7,839 bases of DNA, from contig JALWSL010000172.1 of assembly GCA_027080405.1 (NCBI GenBank), positions 1-7,839 on the forward strand. The letters run 5' to 3'. Below the pieces are notes generated by a model. The model had not been told where the DNA came from. It saw nothing but the letters and a program-made list of their open reading frames with translations, and did not search any database. The stretch is from Planctomycetaceae bacterium. GTDB lineage: Bacteria > Planctomycetota > Planctomycetia > Planctomycetales > Planctomycetaceae. Positions 1 through 7,318 of this stretch are shown piece by piece (position 1 is the stretch's first letter; every line of letters begins with the position of its first letter). A program made the position numbers and the translations under genes.

Positions 1-634
1 TCAACGCTTCGATCTTTTTCTCGAACACGTCATCAATCGAGACGGCGATGTCCGCCTTAAACGGATACGGTTTTTGAAAACGGTCGCTTGAATAAAGGAA
101 AACCGGGTTCTTTTTCAAGGCAGGCGTATCGGGGCAGAAGAAGGGGACGGTCACCATGTAGGCGGCATCCTGAACAAGAACGCCAACGTAACGATGATCG
201 GGGTGATAGTCCCAGGGGCGATGGGCGATTACAATGTCCGCCTTCCAGTTGCGAATCAAACGTGTGATTTTACGGCGGTTTTCCAGACTCGGAACCAATT
301 CTCCATCATGGATGTCGAGAACTTCCGAACTGACTCCCAGTCGTCTGGCTACTTCAGCCGATTCCGCTGTTCTGCGTTTGGCAAGAGCACCGCCCGACAT
401 TTTCCAGTGACCGATATCTCCATTGGTCACGGAAACGAGTTTGACGTGATGTCCCAACTTCGCCCACATGGCCCCGACTCCCCCACACCGATATTCCGCA
501 TCATCCGGATGGGCACCGAAACAGATGATCCGCAGTTTTCCGTCATCAGTTTTCTTCTCCGCGGGAACCGTTTGGTTTGAGAAGGAGAGCAGGGTAATCG
601 TCAGCAGAAAAAGGAACGATTTTTGAAATTTCAT
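1..634 (-). CDS. Secreted PIG-L/LmbE-family deacetylase (partial, C terminus outside window)
   Basis: Minus-strand frame open from the ATG at 634-632 to the window edge, 211 complete codons with no stop. The family consists of zinc-dependent N-deacetylases acting on GlcNAc-type or related N-acyl substrates; the substrate here cannot be told. Visible motifs are GAHPDDAEYRCGG at residues 40-52, where AHPDD carries the family's first His and Asp zinc ligands (H42, D45), and HPDHR at 144-148, the expected site of the third ligand. Residues 1-25 look like a Sec signal peptide: basic start (MKFQK), hydrophobic core around FLFLLTITLLSF, and a plausible cut after VPA, so export is inferred. Secreted PIG-L proteins are common in planctomycetes. 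The ATG is supported by the signal peptide and by a promoter just upstream (653-681). No strong Shine-Dalgarno is visible. The gene is probably monocistronic here, as a hairpin separates it from the epimerase gene. Confidence 0.9.
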   Translation of the reverse strand, partial: MKFQKSFLFLLTITLLSFSNQTVPAEKKTDDGKLRIICFGAHPDDAEYRCGGVGAMWAKLGHHVKLVSVTNGDIGHWKMSGGALAKRRTAESAEVARRLGVSSEVLDIHDGELVPSLENRRKITRLIRNWKADIVIAHRPWDYHPDHRYVGVLVQDAAYMVTVPFFCPDTPALKKNPVFLYSSDRFQKPYPFKADIAVSIDDVFEKKIEAL

Positions 635-652
635 CAGATTCGCTTTCTATAA

Positions 653-681
653 TTTATATCTGTGTGAGGCCGCTATGTGAA
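653..681 (-). promoter_or_regulatory. Sigma70-like promoter of the PIG-L gene
   Basis: On the minus strand, TTCACA (681-676) is followed after 17 bases by TATAAA (658-653), each matching the sigma70 consensus at five of six positions. The predicted start near 646 would give a leader of only about 12 bases before the ATG at 634. Planctomycete promoters are poorly characterised, so this rests on consensus match and position alone. Confidence 0.5.
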
Positions 682-725
682 GCGGGGTGTTTAATGGAAC
701 CCTCCAGTCGGGGAGAGTCACTGGT

Positions 726-755
726 TGTGCGGTTTCAAACTGTGCGATTTCGAAT
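726..755. repeat. 15-base imperfect tandem duplication in spacer
   Basis: Units TGTGCGGTTTCAAAC (726-740) and TGTGCGATTTCGAAT (741-755) are directly adjacent and agree at 12 of 15 positions. They lie between the epimerase terminator hairpin and the PIG-L promoter, about 80-110 bases upstream of the predicted PIG-L start site. On its own this could be chance; it is listed because other spacers in the window show the same unit length. Confidence 0.5.
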
Positions 756-766
756 TGAGACAGTGA

Positions 767-800
767 AAACCGGTCGCCGAATCGAATCGGCGGCCGGTTT
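767..800 (-). terminator. Hairpin, probable terminator of the epimerase gene
   Basis: Bases 767-780 pair with 787-800 around a six-base loop (781-786): a 14-position stem, GC-rich in the middle, with one imperfect pair (774/793). It begins seven bases past the stop codon of the epimerase gene. On the minus strand the 3' arm ends in a short T run (769-766), so the U-tract is weak. The plus strand also shows T residues after the stem, but no plus-strand gene ends here. Confidence 0.55.
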
Positions 801-806
801 GATTTT

Positions 807-1649
807 TTATCCTTCCCAGCGAGTTTTCATGAACTCCAGGCCTTTTCGGGCGAGATGTTCTTCGGAGGGGAACATCCGCCTCCAGATGCGAGTGGCAGCG
901 GCCAGTTCCGGCAAAGCCAGACCGAACGCTTCAATCACGAACCATCCATCATACCCGGCTTCTTTCAGGGCGGCGAAAGAGGCATCCCAGTTGACGCCAC
1001 CTTCGCCGGGAGTTGAGCGGTCGTTTTCTGAAATGTGTACGTGAACCAGTTGGTCTTTGCACGTCTGCACCGCGTCGGAGATTGATTTCTCCTCGATATT
1101 CGCATGGAAAGTATCGTACATCATCTTCAGGTTGGGGTGATTCACTTCCCGAGTGAAGCGGGCACAGTCTTCGGCGCAATTCAGAAAGTAGCATTCAAAA
1201 CGGTTGAGATATTCAACCACAAGTGTGACCCCGGCCTGTTGAGCGTGTTCGGCTGCCTTTCCCAGGACTTCCTGTGCACGTTCCCATTCCTGTTCGGTAC
1301 GGCCTTCACCGGTGAATTCTCCCAAAGTGGAGTGAATCGGGCCACACAAATGGGTGACACCGGCCGCCTGGCAGGCATCAATCGCTTTTTTCAGACGATC
1401 CAGGGCGGCAGCGCGAATGTTGGCATCGGGAGAGATCGGGTTTTCTTCGGGAGTACAAACAGTGACTGCAGTTGCCCCCAGGTCGAGTTGTTTGAGGTGA
1501 TCGCCAATTTTTCGATTTGCCTCGATATCGTATTCAAACATCGGGAGTTCAACGCCGTCGTACCCCCAGGATTTAATCTGCTCGATAAGCGGGAAGTGTT
1601 CTTCGGTGACGCCAGAAGTCCACAGCAGCATGTTCATTCCGTACTTCAT
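807..1649 (-). CDS. Sugar isomerase/epimerase TIM barrel, D-tagatose/D-allulose 3-epimerase-like
   Basis: A 280-residue protein from the ATG at 1649-1647 to the TAA at 809-807, close to the usual length of ketose 3-epimerases (about 290). Family members interconvert ketoses at C3 using a divalent metal in a TIM barrel. From memory of the Pseudomonas cichorii D-tagatose 3-epimerase, the alignment is clear: NRFE (149-152), DTFHANIEE (179-187), HISENDR (205-211), PGEG (214-217) and VIEAF (238-242). With a constant offset of six residues, all four metal ligands are present (E146, D179, H205, E240), as are substrate-site E152, H182 and R211. An active cytosolic enzyme is therefore likely; no signal peptide is seen. 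The substrate is uncertain, because many planctomycete paralogues of this AP-endonuclease-2-type fold act on unknown sugars or inositols. The start gives an intact first beta strand (MKYGMNMLLW), but no good Shine-Dalgarno precedes it. The gene probably forms its own unit. Confidence 0.88.
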   Translation of the reverse strand: MKYGMNMLLWTSGVTEEHFPLIEQIKSWGYDGVELPMFEYDIEANRKIGDHLKQLDLGATAVTVCTPEENPISPDANIRAAALDRLKKAIDACQAAGVTHLCGPIHSTLGEFTGEGRTEQEWERAQEVLGKAAEHAQQAGVTLVVEYLNRFECYFLNCAEDCARFTREVNHPNLKMMYDTFHANIEEKSISDAVQTCKDQLVHVHISENDRSTPGEGGVNWDASFAALKEAGYDGWFVIEAFGLALPELAAATRIWRRMFPSEEHLARKGLEFMKTRWEG

Positions 1650-1728
1650 CAGAAAAAGTCTTTCTTTTGTTGGGTGGTGATATTCAAAACCGGTGCCGGC
1701 AATTATTCCCTCTGTCTCTGCTCAACAA

Positions 1729-1756
1729 TGCAACGGGAGTGTTGTAACGGGAATGT
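1729..1756. repeat. 14-base imperfect tandem duplication upstream of epimerase gene
   Basis: Units TGCAACGGGAGTGT (1729-1742) and TGTAACGGGAATGT (1743-1756) agree at 12 of 14 positions. They lie 80-107 bases upstream of the epimerase start codon, in a 277-base spacer (1650-1926) that otherwise shows only weak hairpins and a poor promoter candidate. They could be a duplicated operator or a neutral duplication. Confidence 0.45.
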
Positions 1757-1926
1757 TCCAGAATATGGGCACGATCCGACAACGCATGCAGTTTGACACC
1801 TCAGATCGCCTGATTCAAGCGAAACGGCACTTTCACTGCTGCACGGCGATCGATGTGGCTAGCCGAGGCCGGGGCAAAACGGAAACGGCGTTTTTCAGGG
1901 CAGACGGTGCGGAAGGAGATCGGGAA

Positions 1927-3033
1927 TCAATACATGCGTCGGCGAAAAAGCCAGGCGGCTGATGTCAGAGAGACCAGACCGATTACGGCCATTGGCCAAA
2001 ACTGGTTCACCATCATTTCAAATGGAGTGGCTTGAAGAAAGACACTTCGCAGCACCACCATGATATAACGCATCGGATTGATGTAAGTCAGCTGCTGGAT
2101 GAAATAGGGCATGTTGGAGATTGGCGTCGAAAAGCCGGAGAGAATGATCGCGGGAACAAGAAACAGGAAAGCCCCCAGGAGTGCCTGCTGCTGGGTGACC
2201 GCCAGAGATGAAATCATCAGGCCAACTCCGATCGCGGCGATGACAAACATCGCCAGACCAACATAGAGCGTCAGGAGACTGCCGATCAATGGAACATGAA
2301 ACCACAAAACAGCCATCGTGACGATAAAACTTGCTTCAACCATGCCGATGATGAATCCCGGTATCGATTTTCCGATCAATATTTCCCAGGGCTGATAGGG
2401 TGTGACAAGTAATTGATCGAACGTGCCCTGCTCACGCTCCCGGGCGACTGAAAGAGAGGTAACAATCAACGTGACAACCAGAGTCAGCAGTCCGACAATT
2501 CCGGGAACAATGAACCAGCGGCTTTGCAGGTTCGGGTTGAACCAGGAACGAACCTCCAGACGGGCGGATGAAATCGTGATACCCCGGCTTTTGAGCCACT
2601 CGGCATTGAAGTTGTTTACGATCACACGGGCATATCCCACGGTAATCAATGCGGTATTGGAGTCGCGCCCATCGACAATGAACTGTATCCTGGCTGCACC
2701 GTCGGTATTCAGATCTCTGCCGAACTGCGGGCCAATCCGGAGCACTCCCAGAACTTTTCGCTGGTTAATCAGGGGAGCAATTTGCTGATCATCATGAAGG
2801 AATTCAACGCAACTGAAGTTGGGAGAGCCGATGAATTTAGCCACCAGATCCCGTGCGCCAGCAGAAGTGCTTTCGTTGTAAACTGCGATAGGGACATGTG
2901 TCACATCGAAGGTGGCAGCATATCCGAAAACCAGCAACTGAATGATCGGTGGGCCGATAATGACGAATCGGCTACGTGGATCCTTCAGCAAGGCTTGAAA
3001 TTCCTTGATGATCAACGCCATCAAACGTGACAA
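1927..3033 (-). CDS. ABC-2 type transporter permease, YbhR-like
   Basis: A 368-residue inner-membrane permease, the same length as E. coli YbhR as I recall it, with matching features throughout. It has one N-terminal membrane segment (about 22-41), a large extracytoplasmic domain (about 42-172) containing LDGRDSN-like VDGRDSN (120-126) and WFNPNL (164-169), and five further segments (about 174-195, 223-243, 252-276, 285-306, 345-363). The cytoplasmic loop SLSVAREREQGTFDQLL (193-209) is the family hallmark where the ATPase couples. Family members export drugs, glycans or lipophilic compounds with an ATPase subunit. The start is TTG at 3033-3031, chosen because AGGAG sits seven bases upstream; the next in-frame ATG (3021) is 19 bases away and would trim four residues. 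Oddly, no ATPase, second permease or HlyD-type adaptor is next to it, although this family is normally encoded with them. Substrate unknown. Confidence 0.9.
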   Translation of the reverse strand: MSRLMALIIKEFQALLKDPRSRFVIIGPPIIQLLVFGYAATFDVTHVPIAVYNESTSAGARDLVAKFIGSPNFSCVEFLHDDQQIAPLINQRKVLGVLRIGPQFGRDLNTDGAARIQFIVDGRDSNTALITVGYARVIVNNFNAEWLKSRGITISSARLEVRSWFNPNLQSRWFIVPGIVGLLTLVVTLIVTSLSVAREREQGTFDQLLVTPYQPWEILIGKSIPGFIIGMVEASFIVTMAVLWFHVPLIGSLLTLYVGLAMFVIAAIGVGLMISSLAVTQQQALLGAFLFLVPAIILSGFSTPISNMPYFIQQLTYINPMRYIMVVLRSVFLQATPFEMMVNQFWPMAVIGLVSLTSAAWLFRRRMY

Positions 3034-3481
3034 AACAGAACTCCTGGTCTACCGGTGATAAAAAAATATTTGTCGCCTGAGGATTGATTCCAGACTGCAC
3101 CATCCCGTTGTTACTGACAGCGCTGATCAACTCAACAGAACCTTGTCAGGAAAATGGGCTCTGTCGGGGGGAACGGTCATGCCAGAAAAAAAGGCACCGC
3201 TGCCCTGTTGGTCCATCTTGGCGTTCTTCCCGTCATCCTGCAATGTTCGGGATGAATAAATTGAGACGACTTCCTTGAAATGGAGGGCATTTCAACAGAC
3301 GAAGAACAGATTGAGGAGTAAATTGCAGAATATATTGTCTGCCTGACAGTTGGGTTGCCATTGCCGGGGCTGTCCCGGATGTGTGCAACTTCGCTATCTG
3401 TTCCTTTCAGTTCAATTACTCACCGACATCTCCGATAAAGGATCTTTCTGCTTTGACAATTGGTTTTGGGAGCGGGGAAGT
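3034..3481. other. 448-base spacer without a confident gene
   Basis: This lies between two minus-strand genes: downstream of the DUF255 gene and upstream of the permease. I see no convincing terminator after the DUF255 stop and no clear promoter for the permease. A short hairpin (CCGGG 3364-3368 with CCCGG 3374-3378) lacks a T tract. On the plus strand there is a 26-codon frame at 3179-3259 with an A7 run (3186-3192), whose other frame encodes a hydrophobic stretch. Further on, codons 3265-3321 read DDFLEMEGISTDEEQIEE and stop, like the acidic tail of a protein. These may be remnants of a decayed small plus-strand gene, or chance. Confidence 0.5.
3041..3045 (-). promoter_or_regulatory. Shine-Dalgarno that selects the TTG start of the permease
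   Basis: AGGAG on the minus strand ends seven bases before the TTG at 3033, ideal spacing, and is too far (19 bases) from the in-frame ATG at 3021. It is one of only two strong ribosome-binding sites seen in the window. Confidence 0.65.
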
Positions 3482-5842
3482 TCAGTTTTCTGGAGTTTTC
3501 TGAAGTCGATTCATTGCTCTTTCCAGTTGTTCCCGCAGTTTTTTCGGTTCGGTTGTCGGGGCTTTGCACGATTTTCCCTCACAGACGAATGCTTGAGCGT
3601 CTCCATCCCGATTTTTCATTGCAACAAGCCACGGGGCCTTCAGAAATGATGCTGTTTTTTCACTGACGGTCAGCAGGGTGCTCCCCGGAACGTCTATTTG
3701 ATGAAAAACCGTTCGCAATTTATTTGCGTTCTTTCCCTCTGCAATGACAACCGAGGGAGCGTTTTGAGCCGACAGGTAAGCGCTGTTGATCATTGTTGGC
3801 AATGCCTGCGGTTGCTGTTGCATGTGATTGGCATATCGGGACAGTGTCTGACGGGCCTGTTTGGCGTCCCCTTCACTTCCCAGTAGTGAGGCGAATCGCA
3901 AACAGTTGCGGACCGCAATCGCGTTGGCACTCGGTTCCGCTCCTTCGTAAGCTTCCTGCATTCGTGAAAGCAGGGAACGATCTGTTCCGTCTGTTTCGAA
4001 CCATCCACCAGCCTCTCGGGCAAATCGTTCGTTGAAAACCTGTTGCAGTTCGATGGCCCACCGCAATGCCGAGGCGGAACCATTCGCTTCGTGCAAATCG
4101 AGCAGCGATTGAATCAGCATTGCATAATCGTCTGCAAAGCCCCGCACCGAACCTCGTTCTCCCCGGTAAATGCGATACAAAATTTTCTCCTGATCGTCCC
4201 AGCACAATTCACGAACTGCGTTTGCTGCCTTCTCCGCGCTTTCCAAATAGGAATGGTTTCCTGTTGCCAGATAGGTGCGCACAAAACCGCTGATCATCAG
4301 CCCGTTCCAGGCGACCAGAATTTTATCATCCAGATGCGGGCGGGGACGTTTACCTCGAGCAGCTTGCAATATCGCTCGCCAATTGGCCACCTTGCTGCTG
4401 AGTTCTTCCGGGCTCAGCTTATGTTCTGCTGCAAATGCGGGAACATCGGCAACACGGGCGAGGACATTCAGTCCGGTAAATTCGCGTTGCGGATCCGATT
4501 CCGGTCTCACGTTACCTGTTGGAGACATTTGATAATAAGCCGCGCACAGAGTGGCTTCTTTTTCGCCAAGCAGATCGACCAGTTCGCTGTACTTCCAGAC
4601 ATAGAACGCCCCTTCTTTCGATTCATGCTCTCCTGCTTCAGCAAGGCTGTCTGCATCCTCAGCACTGTAGAAGCAACCGTTGGGGGCTGTCATGCGATGT
4701 TGTACGTACTGGCAAATATCTTCTGCGACAGAAACAAGTTGGTTGTCATCGAGCAGCGAGCCGACATCGGCGTAAACGGCTGCCAGTTGGCCCTGATCGT
4801 ACATCATTTTTTCAAAGTGGGGGACGTGCCAATATCGATCGACACTATAACGGTGAAATCCGCCCCCAATGTGATCATACATTCCGCCGTTCGCCATCGC
4901 GCGTAATGTTGCAACGGTTCTTTCCAACGCCCGTTTGGCTAAAGGGTCTTCCTTGAACAGCCGTCCGTAAGTAATCAACGGAGCGAATATAACCGGTCGC
5001 GGAAACTTGGGAGCCCCGCCAAAACCGGCGTACTGTTCGTCGTATTGCTGATCCAATTGCTGCACGACTGCTTTTAACAGCAATTCCGGATGCAAATCGT
5101 CATTTGAAGCGTGTTCCGTTTGCTTGACCTGTTGTTGCAGGAAATCGACAAACTGCTGTCCGATACCGGTGAACTCTTCCCGTTTTGTTTTCCACAGTTT
5201 GCTGACGGTCATCAATAAATCCAGAAAACGGTCTTTGGGAAAGTACGTTCCCCCATAAAACGGAATGCGTTCGGGGGTCAGAAATACCGTCATCGGCCAG
5301 CCACCATGCCCGGTTGTTGACTGAACGTAGGTCATGTAGATACGATCCACATCAGGCCGTTCTTCGCGATCGACTTTAATCGCGATGAAATGTTCGTTAA
5401 TGAATTTGGCGACGGTTTCGTCTTCAAAACTTTCGTGAGCCATCACGTGGCACCAGTGACAGGTGCTGTACCCAATTGAAAGCAGGATCGGCTTACCCTC
5501 TTTTCGTGCACGCTCAAACGCTTCCTCTCCCCACTCGACCCAATCGACCGGGTTGCTGGCATGCTGCAATAAATAGGGGCTGTTACTGTTCGCAAGAGCG
5601 TTCATCTGTCGTACCTTGGGAGAGTTCCGGCGAGTCGGCTGGTCTGTTTCTGTTTCATTATCTTCTCTTTCATCTCTTTCGTCGCCGGGATTTCGTGTTT
5701 CCGATACAGTCCCCGTTTTACCCATCAGTTTCGCGGTATCTTCTTCTGGTGCTTCCATATTACTGATGCACCCGCACGAGAAAAGGAGCGGAACAAGAAA
5801 AAGCAGATAGCGGTTCAGCTCAATCATGTTCAGGTCAATCAT
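3482..5842 (-). CDS. DUF255 thioredoxin-like protein (YyaL/SPATA20 family) with lipoprotein-type N terminus
   Basis: A 786-residue protein ending in TGA at 3484-3482. The thioredoxin-like DUF255 domain spans about 80-245: [15 protein letters not shown] (87-101), the CHWC active-site-like motif in [10 protein letters not shown] (125-134), KVDREERPD (156-164), [11 protein letters not shown] (180-190) and GGTYFP (197-202). The rest is an alpha/alpha-toroid, with [10 protein letters not shown] (326-335) and [10 protein letters not shown] (340-349), and a C-terminal cysteine pair (C754, C759). The biochemical role of the family is unknown. Unusually, there is an extra N terminus: a hydrophobic segment (about 12-22) ending in FSCGC (C23, C25), then an acidic and basic, probably disordered linker to about residue 78. 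This suggests a lipid-anchored, exported protein, although the lipobox is not canonical. The start lies in a duplicated 15-base unit, so ATG 5842 or ATG 5827 (five residues shorter) are equally possible. No Shine-Dalgarno is seen. It is divergent from the OleA-like gene. Confidence 0.92.
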   Translation of the reverse strand: MIDLNMIELNRYLLFLVPLLFSCGCISNMEAPEEDTAKLMGKTGTVSETRNPGDERDEREDNETETDQPTRRNSPKVRQMNALANSNSPYLLQHASNPVDWVEWGEEAFERARKEGKPILLSIGYSTCHWCHVMAHESFEDETVAKFINEHFIAIKVDREERPDVDRIYMTYVQSTTGHGGWPMTVFLTPERIPFYGGTYFPKDRFLDLLMTVSKLWKTKREEFTGIGQQFVDFLQQQVKQTEHASNDDLHPELLLKAVVQQLDQQYDEQYAGFGGAPKFPRPVIFAPLITYGRLFKEDPLAKRALERTVATLRAMANGGMYDHIGGGFHRYSVDRYWHVPHFEKMMYDQGQLAAVYADVGSLLDDNQLVSVAEDICQYVQHRMTAPNGCFYSAEDADSLAEAGEHESKEGAFYVWKYSELVDLLGEKEATLCAAYYQMSPTGNVRPESDPQREFTGLNVLARVADVPAFAAEHKLSPEELSSKVANWRAILQAARGKRPRPHLDDKILVAWNGLMISGFVRTYLATGNHSYLESAEKAANAVRELCWDDQEKILYRIYRGERGSVRGFADDYAMLIQSLLDLHEANGSASALRWAIELQQVFNERFAREAGGWFETDGTDRSLLSRMQEAYEGAEPSANAIAVRNCLRFASLLGSEGDAKQARQTLSRYANHMQQQPQALPTMINSAYLSAQNAPSVVIAEGKNANKLRTVFHQIDVPGSTLLTVSEKTASFLKAPWLVAMKNRDGDAQAFVCEGKSCKAPTTEPKKLREQLERAMNRLQKTPEN
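5813..5842 (-). repeat. 15-base tandem duplication of the DUF255 start codon region
   Basis: Read on the minus strand, ATGATTGACCTGAAC (5842-5828) is followed at once by ATGATTGAGCTGAAC (5827-5813), a 14 of 15 match that encodes [10 protein letters not shown] in frame. A third, shortened copy, ATGATTGAGTT, lies immediately upstream (5853-5843) but in another frame. Because the unit is a multiple of three, either ATG gives the same protein apart from five residues. Confidence 0.9.
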
Positions 5843-5902
5843 AACTCAATCATATTGTTCGGGTTCCGATCTGTTCCAGTCGGTTTGGAATTCATGTGCC
5901 AG

Positions 5903-5930
5903 ATTATAGGGAACTGCCTGTGGAAAACAG
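5903..5930 (-). promoter_or_regulatory. Candidate promoter of the DUF255 gene
   Basis: A perfect TATAAT -10 hexamer is read on the minus strand at 5908-5903. The -35 region is poor (CTGTTT at 16 bases spacing). The start site would be near 5896, giving a leader of about 54 bases to the ATG at 5842. The only support is the exact -10 box in the right place in the divergent spacer. Confidence 0.4.
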
Positions 5931-5985
5931 TGGGGCATTTTACAGCAGAACAAAAAAGATTTTGAAAGTATTGCGAACACGGGGC

Positions 5986-6016
5986 TTGACTGAAACATTT
6001 CCTGCCCGTTTTGAAT
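5986..6016 (+). promoter_or_regulatory. Weak promoter candidate for the OleA-like gene
   Basis: TTGACT (5986-5991, five of six to consensus) is followed by TTGAAT (6011-6016, four of six) with a long 19-base spacer. It is in the divergent spacer and points the right way, but the spacing and the -10 box are both weak. Confidence 0.22.
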
Positions 6017-6070
6017 GGATAGCGGTTTCCTGATTTGAATCCTGGGGGTAATCCCGTTAATGTTCGTCCA

Positions 6071-6100
6071 TTGACCGTTCCACTTTTAACCGTACCGCTT
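6071..6100. repeat. 15-base imperfect tandem duplication upstream of the OleA-like gene
   Basis: TTGACCGTTCCACTT (6071-6085) and TTAACCGTACCGCTT (6086-6100) agree at 12 of 15 positions. They lie 31-60 bases before the preferred ATG at 6131. If translation began upstream at TTG 6035, the repeat would encode LTVPL twice in the extra N terminus, which family relatives lack. Confidence 0.5.
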
Positions 6101-6130
6101 TTTGTTCTCTACTGCCCTGATTGTTTTCTT

Positions 6131-7210
6131 ATGTTTTTTCGTCACGTTTGTCTGGAATCGCTTGGCTATGTAACGCCAGCCGAGGTTGTTACTTCGGCCC
6201 GGTTGGAGTCACAGCTTTCAGATGTTTATGATCGATTGCATCTCCCTGCCGGGCGTCTGGAGTTGATGACAGGAATCAGGGAGCGGCGTTTTTTTCCGCC
6301 AGGCAGTAAACCGGGACCGATCAGTGCGCTGGCAACCCGGTTAGCCATCGAAGCGTGTGCTATCCCCAAGCGATATTTTGGCTCCCTGATTCACGGTTCC
6401 GTTTGTCGGGATCAGATGGAACCGGCCACTGCGAATCTGGTGCATCACCTGGCCGGACTGCCCGATCATGCGGTTGTGCTGGATGTCAGCAATGCATGCC
6501 TGGGCCTGTTGAACGGGGCGGTGCTACTGGCTCAGATGATCGAACTGGGCCAAATTCAGGCTGGTGTTGTGGTTGGCGCGGAACTGGGGCACAATCTGGT
6601 GGAAGGGACAATCGATTCGTTAAAAAATGACGTCGGATTGACGCGAAAAACGATCAAGCCGACTTTCGCTTCGCTGACAATCGGTTCTGCTTCTGTCGCG
6701 ATGGTGTTGTGTGATTCCCGATTGAGTCAACATGGAACCCGCTTCCTGGGGGGAGAAGCCCTGTGCGATACCGAGGCTCATCTGCTTTGTGCAGGTGGTA
6801 TCGAACCGGAAAAACAGGATGATCACCGTCCAAGAATGGATACCGATTCCGAGGCACTTCTGGAAGCGGGAGTCGCCTTGGCCGAGAAAACGTGGCGCGT
6901 GACAAAGAAACGCCTGGGCTGGACGAACGACGATGTTTCGCGGGTTTTTACGCATCAGGTCGGCAAAGCTCATCGAAAGTTGATGCTGGAAAGGCTCGGG
7001 TTGCCGGAAAGTTGCGATTATCCCATTTACGATCGTTTCGGCAATACAGGTTCGGCAGCGCTGCCACTTTCCCTGGCTTTGGGCACAGAAAACGGGGTTG
7101 TGGAAGATGGTGATCATGTTGCATTATTGGGTATCGGTAGCGGCCTGAATTCTCTGATGCTCGGTCTCGATTGGCACGGGGTTTCCGTCAAAGGAACAGA
7201 GTGGGAGTGA
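6131..7210 (+). CDS. Thiolase-fold condensing enzyme, OleA/beta-ketoacyl-ACP synthase III-like
   Basis: A 359-residue protein in the KAS III/OleA branch of the thiolase superfamily. FabH-type members start fatty-acid synthesis; OleA joins two acyl-CoAs head to head toward long-chain ketones or olefins. Matches to Xanthomonas OleA, recalled from memory, are strong: [12 protein letters not shown] (90-101) with the Glu of the OleA active site (E97), DVSNACLG (118-125) with the nucleophile C123, THQVGKAH (274-281) with H275, FGNTGSAA (303-310) with N305, and LLGIGSGLN (332-340). The HQV motif and the Glu favour OleA over FabH, which has HQAN. The ATG at 6131 was chosen because [16 protein letters not shown] aligns with the family N terminus; the frame is open upstream to TTG 6035, but those 32 residues are unlike the family. 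No Shine-Dalgarno is seen. Two stops follow in tandem (TGA TAA). No oleB, oleC or oleD is adjacent, so the product is uncertain. Confidence 0.88.
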   Translation: MFFRHVCLESLGYVTPAEVVTSARLESQLSDVYDRLHLPAGRLELMTGIRERRFFPPGSKPGPISALATRLAIEACAIPKRYFGSLIHGSVCRDQMEPATANLVHHLAGLPDHAVVLDVSNACLGLLNGAVLLAQMIELGQIQAGVVVGAELGHNLVEGTIDSLKNDVGLTRKTIKPTFASLTIGSASVAMVLCDSRLSQHGTRFLGGEALCDTEAHLLCAGGIEPEKQDDHRPRMDTDSEALLEAGVALAEKTWRVTKKRLGWTNDDVSRVFTHQVGKAHRKLMLERLGLPESCDYPIYDRFGNTGSAALPLSLALGTENGVVEDGDHVALLGIGSGLNSLMLGLDWHGVSVKGTEWE

Positions 7211-7265
7211 TAACGCGGCAGTCGGAGAGTTCTCCCGGGTTCATCTGCGTTTTCTGATTGTCAAC

Positions 7266-7295
7266 GATTGTCTGATGAATGGTTATCTGATGATT
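7266..7295. repeat. 15-base imperfect tandem duplication downstream of the OleA-like gene
   Basis: GATTGTCTGATGAAT (7266-7280) and GGTTATCTGATGATT (7281-7295) agree at 12 of 15 positions and share the core TCTGATGA. They lie in the 204-base spacer before the response regulator, upstream of the stronger repeat at 7319-7348. Confidence 0.45.
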
Positions 7296-7318
7296 GTATT
7301 TGATCGGGCCTGCTCACT

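Noticed and set aside
194..580. 128-codon plus-strand open frame
   Set aside because: It is antisense to the PIG-L gene with its AHPDD and HPDHR motifs.
1104..1796. 230-codon plus-strand open frame
   Set aside because: It is antisense to the epimerase gene, in which all catalytic residues are conserved on the other strand; no recognisable domain.
1804..1851. Inverted repeat GATCGCC ... GGCGATC in the permease-epimerase spacer
   Set aside because: Seven bases per arm with a 34-base gap is within what chance gives in this length; no RNA family recognised.
1876..1894. Small hairpin AAAACG/CGTTTT after the permease stop
   Set aside because: Only six pairs, mostly A-T, with no separate T tract; too weak to call a terminator.
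4043..4906. 287-codon plus-strand open frame
   Set aside because: It lies wholly antisense within the strongly conserved DUF255 gene, has no family motif, and its composition is that of a shadow frame.
6620..7117. 165-codon minus-strand open frame
   Set aside because: It is a shadow of the OleA-like gene with no motif of its own.
7224..7238. GGAG/CTCC hairpin after the OleA-like stop as a terminator
   Set aside because: The stem is only about four pairs and no T run follows it.
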